44,917 nucleotides of DNA from Hydrogenophaga sp. A37 (lineage in GTDB: Bacteria > Pseudomonadota > Gammaproteobacteria > Burkholderiales > Burkholderiaceae_C), in NCBI RefSeq assembly GCF_002001205.1, contig NZ_MUNZ01000088.1, positions 1 to 44,917 of the forward strand, in the 5' to 3' direction. A model generated the notes under the pieces. That model saw only the letters and a list, made by a program, of their open reading frames with translations, did not search any database and had not been told where the DNA came from. Positions 16,954 to 24,345 of this stretch are shown piece by piece. Every line of letters begins with the position of its first letter. Within the stretch, counting starts at the first letter, position 1. Made by a program: the position numbers and the translations under genes.

Positions 16954-17424
16954 TCAGGGACGGCGGAAGGCGGTGGGCTGGCGCGCCCAATACACGTTGT
17001 TGAGGCGGTCCAGCCGCACGGTGCCGCCGGTGGACGGCGCGTGCACGAAGCGGCCTTCGCCCACGTAGATGCCCGCGTGAAAGGGCCGGCCGCTGCCGAA
17101 GATCACCAAGTCGCCGGTGCGCAGGTCGTCGGTGTCCACCGGCTCGCCGAAGCCGGACAGCTGCGCCACCGTGCGCGGCGGGGCGATGCCGGCGCGGCTC
17201 TTGTAGACGTAGCCGATCAGGCCGCTGCAGTCGAAGCCGCTGTCCGGCGTGTTGCCGCCGTAGCGGTAGGGCGTGCCCACCAGCCCCAGCGCGTGGATGG
17301 CGATGTCGCTCGACTGCTCGGCCGACAGCGCGCGGTACGCCGGCCCGCGCGACGGGGGCGCGCTGCCGCAGCCCGCGATCAGCAGGCTGGCGGTCAGGGC
17401 GAGGCAGGGCAGAACGCGGCGCAT
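16954..17424 (-). CDS. NlpC/P60-family cell-wall endopeptidase lipoprotein
   Basis: Peptidoglycan amidase or endopeptidase of the Spr/MepS type. From the ATG at 17424 it is 156 aa; a start at 17451 would add nine residues. A lipoprotein signal (LTASLLIAGC) is followed by an NlpC/P60 domain with the catalytic Cys in FDCSG, His in PFHAGIYVG and third polar residue His in RFVHAPS. The 'GLVGTPYRYGGNTPDSGFDC' block is characteristic. It lies between leuA and the DAHP synthase gene, all on the minus strand, but with no obvious functional link to either. Confidence 0.9.
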   Translation of the reverse strand: MRRVLPCLALTASLLIAGCGSAPPSRGPAYRALSAEQSSDIAIHALGLVGTPYRYGGNTPDSGFDCSGLIGYVYKSRAGIAPPRTVAQLSGFGEPVDTDDLRTGDLVIFGSGRPFHAGIYVGEGRFVHAPSTGGTVRLDRLNNVYWARQPTAFRRP

Positions 17425-17479
17425 GGGTGACAAGGGTAACGGATGGGCCATCGCAGGCCCACCGTGTCGCCCGACCGGA

Positions 17480-19183
17480 TCAGCCCTCAGCAGTGGCGAC
17501 CGCCGCCGAAGCCGTGCGAGGAGGCGCCACCAGGCGGTTGGCCACGCTCAACACGGCTCGCACCGAGGCGGTGACGATGTTGCTGTCCAGGCCCACGCCA
17601 AAGGTCGCGCCCGGGGTGCCGGCGAGCCCCGCCTCCACGATGGCCAGGGCCTGTGCTTGCGCCCCCGCGCCGGTGGCCCGTTCCTCGTAGCCGTGCACCT
17701 CCAGCGGCAGGCCCAGGGCATCCACGGTGGCGGCAATCGGGCCGTTGCCCTGCCCTTGCAGCGTCTGCCGCAGGCCTTCGATCGTGACGTCCAGCTCGAT
17801 GCCCTGGCCGTCCTCCGACAGGCGGTGCGCGTGGCAGGTGATGGCCTGTGCCACGGTTGACAACGCGGTGCCCGGGTTGAGGTAGGTGGTCTGGAACAGC
17901 GCCCAAAGCGCGGGGCCGCTCATCTCGGTTTCGCTGGCGTCGGTGTGGCGCTGCACGGCCGCGCTGAACTCCACCTGCATGCGCCGGGGCATCACCACGC
18001 CGCGCTCGCGCTCCAGCAGAAAGGCGATGCCACCTTTGCCCGACTGGCTGTTGACGCGGATCACGCTGTCGTAGGTGCGGCCGAGATCGGCCGGGTCGAT
18101 GGGCAGGTAGGGGATCTGCCACAGGCCCTGGGGATCGTGCGCCGCAAAGCCCTTCTTGATCGCGTCCTGGTGCGAGCCCGAGAACGAGGTGAACACGAGG
18201 TCGCCCGCGTAGGGGTGGCGCGGGTGGACGGGCAGGCCCGTGCAGGCCTGTGCCACGCGCGCCACGCCGTTGATGTCGGTGAAGTCGAGGCCCGGGTGGA
18301 TGCCCTGGGTGTAGAGGTTGAGCGCGACCGTGACCAGGTCGAGGTTGCCGCAGCGCTCGCCGTTGCCGAACAGGCAGCCTTCCACGCGCTGTGCCCCGGC
18401 CAGCATGGCCAGCTCGGCCGCGGCCACGCCGGTGCCGCGGTCGTTGTGCGGATGCACCGAGAGCACGATGTGCTCGCGTGGGCTCAGGTGCCGGTGCATC
18501 CACTCGATCTGGTCGGCGAACACGTTGGGCGTGGCGTTTTCCACCGTGCTGGGCAGGTTGATGATCACCTCGCGCCCGGGGCCCGCACCCCAGGCGGCGA
18601 TGGCCGTCTGGCAGGCCTTGAGCGACACCTCCAGCTCGGTGGCGCTGAAGGTCTCGGGCGAGTACTGCAGGGTCCAGCGTGTCTCGGGCCGGGCGTCGGT
18701 GAGGCGCTTGAGGAGCGACACGTGGTCCTGCACCAAGGCCATCACCTGCGTCACGTTCATGCCGAACACCACGCGGCGCCAGACCCTGGCGGTGGCGTTG
18801 TACAGGTGCACGATGGCGCGCGGAGCGCCGCGCATGACGTCTACCGTGCGCTCAATGAGATCGGCGCGCGACTGCGTCATCACCATCAGCGTCACGTCAT
18901 CGGGCACGAGGTTTTCGTCGATGAGGCGGCGCACGAAGTCGTGGTCGGTCTGTGAGGCGGCCGGAAAACCCACCTCGATCTCCTTGAAGCCGATGCGCAC
19001 CAGCTCCTGAAAGAGCTTCATCTTGCGCTCGACGTTCATGGGCTCGAACAGGGCCTGGTTGCCGTCGCGCAGGTCGGTGGACAACCAGATGGGGGCCTGG
19101 GTGAGGGAATGGGATGGCCAGGTGCGGTCGTGCAACTCGACGGGGGCAAAGGCCTGGTACTTGCGGGCGGGATGGGCAATCAT
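17480..19183 (-). CDS. leuA: 2-isopropylmalate synthase
   Basis: Condenses acetyl-CoA with 2-oxoisovalerate, the committed step of leucine synthesis. The 567-aa product is of the long type with an N-terminal extension before the TIM barrel. Motifs are STDLRDGNQ (substrate and metal), 'VHPHNDRGTGVAAAELAML' (metal-binding HxH) and a C-terminal LeuA-dimer regulatory domain that gives leucine feedback. The start at 19183 has GTGGAG upstream. An in-frame ATG at 19228 lies inside the attenuator's terminator and is rejected. Expression is probably governed by the leader at 19211-19386. Confidence 0.96.
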   Translation of the reverse strand: MIAHPARKYQAFAPVELHDRTWPSHSLTQAPIWLSTDLRDGNQALFEPMNVERKMKLFQELVRIGFKEIEVGFPAASQTDHDFVRRLIDENLVPDDVTLMVMTQSRADLIERTVDVMRGAPRAIVHLYNATARVWRRVVFGMNVTQVMALVQDHVSLLKRLTDARPETRWTLQYSPETFSATELEVSLKACQTAIAAWGAGPGREVIINLPSTVENATPNVFADQIEWMHRHLSPREHIVLSVHPHNDRGTGVAAAELAMLAGAQRVEGCLFGNGERCGNLDLVTVALNLYTQGIHPGLDFTDINGVARVAQACTGLPVHPRHPYAGDLVFTSFSGSHQDAIKKGFAAHDPQGLWQIPYLPIDPADLGRTYDSVIRVNSQSGKGGIAFLLERERGVVMPRRMQVEFSAAVQRHTDASETEMSGPALWALFQTTYLNPGTALSTVAQAITCHAHRLSEDGQGIELDVTIEGLRQTLQGQGNGPIAATVDALGLPLEVHGYEERATGAGAQAQALAIVEAGLAGTPGATFGVGLDSNIVTASVRAVLSVANRLVAPPRTASAAVATAEG

Positions 19184-19210
19184 GAGCGGCTCCACGAATC
19201 GGGGGGGCTG

Positions 19211-19288
19211 AAAAAACAAAAGCGACATCCCCTTCAGCCCTCCATCGCAATGGAGGCTGGTTCGTGGGCCGGGGTCTGGGGGAAGTCG
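19211..19288 (-). terminator. leuA attenuator: terminator stem with U-run
   Basis: On the minus strand CGACTTCCCC (19288-19279) pairs with GGGGATGTCG (19232-19223), nine of ten pairs. A run of C-TTTT-G-TTTTTT follows at once (19222-19211), as in an intrinsic terminator. The loop carries its own hairpin (AGCCTCCAT with ATGGAGGGCT, 19258-19236, one bulged G). The leuA start lies 28 bp past the T-run. This stem cannot coexist with the antiterminator at 19267-19338. Confidence 0.75.
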
Positions 19289-19338
19289 GGTGTTGCGCTT
19301 CAGGCAACAAGAGAGGCGAACGCAGGCAGACCCCGGCC
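19267..19338 (-). promoter_or_regulatory. leuA attenuator: antiterminator stem
   Basis: GGCCGGGGTCTG, which is codons 17-20 of the leader peptide (19338-19327), pairs perfectly over 12 bp with CAGACCCCGGCC (19278-19267). The two antiterminator arms interleave with the two terminator arms (order A, B, A', B'), so only one stem can form. A ribosome stalled on the CTA codons at positions 10 or 12 leaves arm A free, which favours antitermination when leucine is scarce. The pairing is seen in the sequence; the mechanism is the classical attenuation model applied to it. Confidence 0.7.
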
Positions 19339-19386
19339 GAGCACTAGGCTTAGCGATAGGGTGGACAGGGTTGTGCGGCGTTGCAT
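19300..19386 (-). CDS. leuL: leucine leader peptide of leuA
   Basis: A 28-codon reading frame (MQRRTTLSTLSLSLVLGRGL and eight more residues) carries seven Leu codons, five of them between codons 7 and 16. Three of these are CTA (codons 10, 12, 14), a codon that is very rare in such a GC-rich genome, while neighbouring genes use CTG and CTC. This is the hallmark of a ribosome-stalling control peptide. The upstream -10 (TACGAT, 19399-19394) ends only 7 bp before the ATG, so the mRNA may be nearly leaderless. Too short to be found by size; supported by structure and position. Confidence 0.75.
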   Translation of the reverse strand: MQRRTTLSTLSLSLVLGRGLPAFASLVA

Positions 19387-19393
19387 GGCGCAA

Positions 19394-19402
19394 ATCGTAG
19401 CA
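19394..19402 (-). promoter_or_regulatory. extended -10 promoter of leuLA
   Basis: TG-C-TACGAT on the minus strand is an extended -10 element. No good -35 is seen at 16-18 bp. It sits 7 bp before the leader peptide ATG and within 60 bp of the end of the exonuclease gene. Confidence 0.4.
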
Positions 19403-19442
19403 CGGGCCTCCGGGCGAAGGTCCGTCGGCTGATGGGCGGCGG

Positions 19443-20075
19443 TCAGCGGGCGCTCAAGGCACCCTTTGGCACGGTGGGACGCGCCAGCAGCTTGGCCACG
19501 ACGGCCTTGGTGCAGCGCTGCAGGCCCATCAGGTAGCTGTGGTCGGGGTTGGCCACGCCGTGGCGCGTGCGCAGGTCGTGGCGCATGCGGTGCAGCAGCT
19601 CGGTGGCCATCTCGGCGTCGGCCAGCGCGCGGTGGGCCTGGCCCGTGCGCGGCAGGCCGAAGCGGTCCACCAGCGAACCCAGCTTGTGGCTTGGCGCCTC
19701 GGGGTAGAGCCGGCGCGACAGCAGCACCGTGCAGGCAAAGGGCTGCAACGCCGGCTGGCCGCACAGCGCCAGCTCGGCCTGCCAGAAGCGGCGGTCGAAC
19801 GAGGCGTTGTGCGCCACCATCGGCACGTCGCCGACAAAGCGCGACGCCTCGGCCATCACCTGTGTCGCGGGGGGCGCGGCCTGCACCATGGCGTTGGTGA
19901 TGCCGGTCAGCTGCGTGATGAAGCCGGGGATGTAGACGCTCGCGTTCATCAGGCTCTGGTAGCGGTCTACGATGCGGTCGCCCTCGCTGATCACGATGGC
20001 CACCTCGGTGGCGCGGTCGCCCATGCCGGGCGAGATGCCGGTGGTTTCAAAGTCGATGACGGCGATGCGGTTCAT
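19443..20075 (-). CDS. DEDDh 3'-5' exonuclease (DnaQ/epsilon-like)
   Basis: A 210-aa exonuclease-domain protein with the three ExoI-III motifs: VIDFETTG (D and E ligands), MVAHNASFDRRFW, and HRALADAEM (His and Asp of DEDDh). Such stand-alone domains trim 3' ends of DNA or RNA or act as proofreading-like nucleases. The true replicative epsilon is usually beside rnhA, so this is likely a paralogue. Its start overlaps the histidine kinase stop by ATGA (20072-20075), making it the third gene of a regulatory operon, an unusual partner. Confidence 0.88.
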   Translation of the reverse strand: MNRIAVIDFETTGISPGMGDRATEVAIVISEGDRIVDRYQSLMNASVYIPGFITQLTGITNAMVQAAPPATQVMAEASRFVGDVPMVAHNASFDRRFWQAELALCGQPALQPFACTVLLSRRLYPEAPSHKLGSLVDRFGLPRTGQAHRALADAEMATELLHRMRHDLRTRHGVANPDHSYLMGLQRCTKAVVAKLLARPTVPKGALSAR

Positions 20076-22204
20076 GTGGAGGCCAGTGGGGTGGCGCGGG
20101 GCAGGTGGAGGACGAAGCGCATGCCGCCGTCGGCGTTGGCCGCGGTGATCGTGCCCCCCATTTTCGCCATGTAGGTGCGCGCCACGAACAGGCCCTGGCC
20201 CCGGCTCTCGCCGGGGGCGCTGGCGTCGGTCACGCCGTATTCAAAAATCGTGTCCAGCCGCTCGGGCTCGATGGCCGGGCCGGTGTTGTGGATGGCGAAT
20301 CCGGCCATGGCGCCGCGGTCGTCGAGCGTGAGGGTGATGGGCGTGCCCGCCGGGCGGTAGCGGTCGGCGTTGCGCAGCACGTGGGTCACCACGTCTTCCA
20401 GCGAGTGCTCGCTGGCCTGCACCCACACCGGTGCAGCGGCGGCGTCGAAGACCACGTTCTGAATGCCCGCGTACGGCGCGTTGGCCGCCACGTGCCGCAG
20501 AAACTGGTTCAGGTCCAGCGTGTCCACCTCCACCGAGGCCGAGGTGATGGCCTCGCTCGGCGAGGCGCTGCCGTAGAGCACACGCACCGCCTGCTGCATG
20601 CGGTGCACGTAGCGGTGGCTGGGGTCGGCGGCGTCGCCGTGCAGCACCATCAGCGACTGCAGCGGCGACATGATCTCGTGGCCCACGGCGTGCCACATGT
20701 CGCGCTCCTGTTCGTTGCGCAGGTGCTCGCGCCGCACGCCCTCCTTGATGCGCTCCAGCAGCGTGGCCAGCGTGTTGGCCAGGATGCCGAGCTCGTCGCG
20801 CCCGCCCAGGTCGCTCACGTCCAGCTCGCCCAGGCGGCGCTCGATCTGCGGATCCTGCATGTTGTAGCGCAGCGCGGCGGCGCGTTTCGTGAGCGTGGCC
20901 ACGCGGCGGATCAGGCCGACCTCGATGACCAGCCAGGCCAGCACGATGGCCGCCAGCATCGCGCCCACGAAACCGCTCATGCGCGTGGCGCCCGCGCTCA
21001 GGTCCCGGTCCACGCTCGCGAGTTCACCGCTCAGGCTGAGCTGGTAACGCCCGCTGGAGGTGGCCACCGTTTCCTGCGCCTGCACCTGCGTGCGGGTGTC
21101 GGCCGAGGGCAGGCGCAGGATCAGGCGCGTGAGCCAGGGCGCGGCCACGTCAGTGCCCTTGTCCTGCCCGCGCAGCTGCGTCACCAGCTGGGGCGCCCCG
21201 CTGCCCAGGCGCTCGATGCGCAGCACCTCGCCGCCCGCCAGCGTGGAGCCCAGGTGCTGGAGTGAAAAGGGCAACACCGCGTCGGTCCGCGCGCTGTCGA
21301 ACAACACCCGCCCGTCGGCGCCCAGCCACTGCAGCTGCAGCCGGGTCTGGTTCAGGTTCGCGGGTGGCCAGCTGCGCGACGGCGTGGTGAACAGCGCCTG
21401 GCGCCAGGTTTCGATGGGCACGCGCAGCGACAGCAGCGTGCGGCGTGTGCAGCCGGGCAAGGCCTGGTCGGGCAAGGCGCAGCCAGGCTCCTGCCACAGC
21501 CAGCCCCGGAAATCACGCACCGGCAGCGAGCCTTTCACCAGCGCCGCGCCTTCGCCCCGGAAACCGGTCAGGCGGCCACGCAGGCCGCCCTCGCCGTCTT
21601 GTGCGGGGGCGTCGCCCGGCGCCTCGAACGGCGCCACCCAGCGCTCCGTGCCGTGGGCGGTGTCGGCGCGGATCACCGCGTGGCTGACCGGCCCCAGGTC
21701 CAGCGTGCCAGGCTCGCGCGCCACGGCCGGCGGCAGCACCAGATCGGCCACGAGGTAGACCACGCCGCCCGCGTAGGCGCTGTTGCCCACGCCCACGCAG
21801 AGCTGCCCGCCGTCGTCGGGCCAGTGCACCGCGCAGCCGCTCATCTCCACCGCCTGCCGCGCCTTGAACGGGTCGGAATAGTCCAGCGCTGAAAACGGCA
21901 GCACCACCGGCGTGAGCCCCGCGCCCGAGGGCGCCGCCGCGTCGGCGTTGATCAGCGCGAGCTGCCCGGTCGGGTGGCGCAGCTGCGCCGCCATGGTCGA
22001 CAGCGTCTGGTGGAAACCCGCCTCGTAGCGCTCGCGGGCGCGCTGCTTCTCTTCGGCCAGCAGCGTCAGCGCCAGCACCACCACGGCCAGCGCCAGCAGC
22101 AGGAACACCCCGTGAAAAACGATGCGACGGCGGAAGGCCGAGAGCGGCAGGCGCGGCAGCGCCAGCGCGGGCAGCGAAGGCAGGTCGAGCGGGCCGAACT
22201 TCAT
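20072..22204 (-). CDS. sensor histidine kinase
   Basis: A 710-aa membrane kinase. Helix one is at about 30-50, followed by a large periplasmic sensor region (about 51-405) of no recognised family and helix two at about 409-432. A HAMP-like linker follows, then HisKA with the phospho-accepting His in GHEIMSPLQS (about H509) and a HATPase domain (NADRY N-box, then ESRGQGLFVARTY). The usual DxGxG G1 box is replaced by 'HNTGPAIEP'. It is translationally coupled to the response regulator upstream and the exonuclease downstream by ATGA overlaps. The signal is unknown. Confidence 0.92.
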   Translation of the reverse strand: MKFGPLDLPSLPALALPRLPLSAFRRRIVFHGVFLLLALAVVVLALTLLAEEKQRARERYEAGFHQTLSTMAAQLRHPTGQLALINADAAAPSGAGLTPVVLPFSALDYSDPFKARQAVEMSGCAVHWPDDGGQLCVGVGNSAYAGGVVYLVADLVLPPAVAREPGTLDLGPVSHAVIRADTAHGTERWVAPFEAPGDAPAQDGEGGLRGRLTGFRGEGAALVKGSLPVRDFRGWLWQEPGCALPDQALPGCTRRTLLSLRVPIETWRQALFTTPSRSWPPANLNQTRLQLQWLGADGRVLFDSARTDAVLPFSLQHLGSTLAGGEVLRIERLGSGAPQLVTQLRGQDKGTDVAAPWLTRLILRLPSADTRTQVQAQETVATSSGRYQLSLSGELASVDRDLSAGATRMSGFVGAMLAAIVLAWLVIEVGLIRRVATLTKRAAALRYNMQDPQIERRLGELDVSDLGGRDELGILANTLATLLERIKEGVRREHLRNEQERDMWHAVGHEIMSPLQSLMVLHGDAADPSHRYVHRMQQAVRVLYGSASPSEAITSASVEVDTLDLNQFLRHVAANAPYAGIQNVVFDAAAAPVWVQASEHSLEDVVTHVLRNADRYRPAGTPITLTLDDRGAMAGFAIHNTGPAIEPERLDTIFEYGVTDASAPGESRGQGLFVARTYMAKMGGTITAANADGGMRFVLHLPRATPLAST

Positions 22205-22890
22205 CGTGCCCAGCGAAAGCCGCGCATGGGCACGTTCTCGATCGCGTCGAACGTGGGGTCGAGGTCGCGGAAGGCGTCGCGGATGCTGCTCACGTGCTTG
22301 CGCACGTTGTCGCGGTTGCGCCCGCTCTTGACCACCTCGTACAGCTCCTCGTAGCTCACGGTTTGGCCCTTCTTTTGCACCAGCGTGGCGAGGATGCGCT
22401 GCGCGGTCAGCGGCAGGTTGATGCGCTGTCCGCGCCAGGTCGGGCTTCGTTGCCAGAGCGGGTCCAGGCTCAGCTCGTCGGCGGCGGGCGCGGGCTCGGC
22501 CGTCTTCTGCGCCTTCGCCGTGCGCAGGATGTCGAGAAAGGTCTCGACGAACTCGGCCTCGTCGAAGCTGGTTTTCTGCAGGTAGTCCCAGGCGTCGAGC
22601 GCCTTCATGATGCTGCGGTAGATGGCGGCCGGCATGGCCGAGACCACCAGCACCGGCGTGCCCTGGTGCAGCTTGTTGATGGTGTTGATGAGGGCCACAC
22701 CCGCGTGCCGTTCGCGGCCGAGTTCGATGTCCAGCACCACCAGGTCGTAGCGCTCACGCGCCAGGGCGGCCTCGGCGCTGTCGCGGTCGAACCACTGGTG
22801 CACCGTCAGCTCCGGGCGTGCGGCTTTGATCCAGCCCGCGAGCTGGTGGCTGGTGGGGCGGTCGTCCTCGATGACGGCGATGGTGTGCAT
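22201..22890 (-). CDS. response regulator, OmpR-type winged helix
   Basis: The 229-aa product from MHTIAVIEDD (start 22890; ATG at 22899 also possible) has an acidic pair near residues 8-10, the phospho-acceptor Asp at about 54 (VVLDIEL), Ser84 and Lys106. A C-terminal winged helix (about 145-229) follows, ending 'NVRKHVSSIRDAFRDLD...NVPMRGFRW'. It partners the overlapping kinase gene. It is divergent from the SPFH gene at 23057 across about 165 bp, so that gene is the most obvious candidate target. Confidence 0.92.
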   Translation of the reverse strand: MHTIAVIEDDRPTSHQLAGWIKAARPELTVHQWFDRDSAEAALARERYDLVVLDIELGRERHAGVALINTINKLHQGTPVLVVSAMPAAIYRSIMKALDAWDYLQKTSFDEAEFVETFLDILRTAKAQKTAEPAPAADELSLDPLWQRSPTWRGQRINLPLTAQRILATLVQKKGQTVSYEELYEVVKSGRNRDNVRKHVSSIRDAFRDLDPTFDAIENVPMRGFRWAR

Positions 22891-23056
22891 GGCGCCCATT
22901 ATCGAAGCGCCATTGCGCGGGCCGCTGTGAGTTTTTCTTCCGGGGCCGGCGGTGAACCCGCCCGGCGACCGCATTGAGACTTCCGCGCCTTCCGGGAACG
23001 ATGCAGGGCATGGCGAACCCGCGGTTGGGTTGGCCAGAAACCACCGGAGAAATTCC

Positions 23057-24343
23057 ATGCTGCTGCGTCTCAAGTCCCTGACCCGTTCCGTCCGTGTTGC
23101 CTTGGCCCGTCTGGTCCGCCGTGCCGCCCCCGGAGCGGCCACCGGCGACGCGGCGCCCTCCGGGCGTCCACTGCCCACCCTGCCGCTGCGGCCACTGCTT
23201 TTGACCCTGGGCGTGACGGCGGCGGCGCTCGGTGCCGGCTACCTGATCGTGAAGCACCCGCCGGTGCAGCAGCTGGCCCCCGGCCACCTCGCGCTGCGCA
23301 CCAACCAGCTCACGGGCGACACCACCGTCTGGCGCAGCGGCCCGGTGTGGGCCCTGCCCGGCCTGTACCAGGTGGCCCGCTACCCGCTGCAAGACCAGAC
23401 CTGGCACGCCGCCAGCATGGCCAGCGCCGACGGCCCCTCGCCCGCGCAGTCGGTTGAAGGGCTGTCCATCGGCCTCGACCTGAGCGTGCGCTACGCCATC
23501 GACCCGGCGCGCCTGACCGCCGCCAAAGCCGCGTCGCTGCCCGAGCGGCTCGACACCCAGATCGTCGAACCGGCGGTGCAGTCCACGGTCTACAAGATCA
23601 TCGCGCGCCACACCGTGCGTGAGATCTTCTCGTCGCAACGCGCCCAGATCGAGCAGGAGATCGAAGGCCAGATCCGCACCAAACTCGCGGCCGACGGCCT
23701 GCTGCTGCGCTCCATCCACATCGGCAAGATCGACCTGCCCGAGGACTACCGCCGCGGCATGGAGGTGCTGCTGACCGAAGGCCTCTCGGCCGAGAAGATG
23801 CGCTACACGCTGGAGCTGCGCGAGAAGCAGGTGAAAGAAAGTGAACTCACCGCCAGCGCCGACAAGGCCCGCCGCGAGATCGCCGCCGAAGCCGCGGGCC
23901 GTGAGCAGGTGATCGCCGCCAAGGCGCAGGAAGAAGCGATGAAACACGTGCTGCCCTTCAAGCAGCGCCAGATCGAGCAGCGCAAGCTCGAAGCCGAGGC
24001 CAACCGCGTGAGCCGTGTGCAGCAGGCCGAGGGCGAAGCGCAGGCACGCCGCATCGAAGCCGCGGGCGAGGCCGAGGCGCGGCAGAAGCTCGCCGACGCC
24101 GAGGCCTACCGCCTCACCCGCGTGGGCAAGGCCAACGCTGAGCAGATGGCCGCCGAAGGCGCGCTCATCACCAAGCACCCGCTGCTGATCCAGAAGACCA
24201 TGGCCGACCGCCTGAGCGACAAGGTGCAGGTCATCATCGCCTCGCCCTCGCAGGGCGGCTTCATCGGCAACAACCTGCTCGGCAGCGTGGCGCGGGCGCA
24301 GACCGCCGCTTCTGACGTGCCAGCCGACAGCGCGGAGCAGTGA
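23057..24343 (+). CDS. SPFH/band 7-domain membrane protein
   Basis: The 428-aa protein has one membrane helix (about 46-65) after a basic N-terminus, then a prohibitin/band 7 domain (about 70-260). A long charged, Ala/Glu/Arg-rich coiled coil (about 255-370) with 'AEGEAQARRIEAAGEAEARQ'-type repeats follows, typical of stomatin/HflK-like scaffolds. Such proteins organise membrane microdomains and bind proteases. A GGAGAA ribosome binding site precedes the ATG at 23057. It overlaps the next gene's possible GTG start. No nfeD-like partner is adjacent. Confidence 0.88.
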   Translation: MLLRLKSLTRSVRVALARLVRRAAPGAATGDAAPSGRPLPTLPLRPLLLTLGVTAAALGAGYLIVKHPPVQQLAPGHLALRTNQLTGDTTVWRSGPVWALPGLYQVARYPLQDQTWHAASMASADGPSPAQSVEGLSIGLDLSVRYAIDPARLTAAKAASLPERLDTQIVEPAVQSTVYKIIARHTVREIFSSQRAQIEQEIEGQIRTKLAADGLLLRSIHIGKIDLPEDYRRGMEVLLTEGLSAEKMRYTLELREKQVKESELTASADKARREIAAEAAGREQVIAAKAQEEAMKHVLPFKQRQIEQRKLEAEANRVSRVQQAEGEAQARRIEAAGEAEARQKLADAEAYRLTRVGKANAEQMAAEGALITKHPLLIQKTMADRLSDKVQVIIASPSQGGFIGNNLLGSVARAQTAASDVPADSAEQ

Positions 24344-24345
24344 GC

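Noticed and set aside
19228..19230. In-frame ATG giving leuA a 15-codon N-terminal extension
   Set aside because: It lies inside the terminator stem of the attenuator, lacks a ribosome binding site, and the ATG at 19183 has GTGGAG upstream and the family-typical N-terminus.
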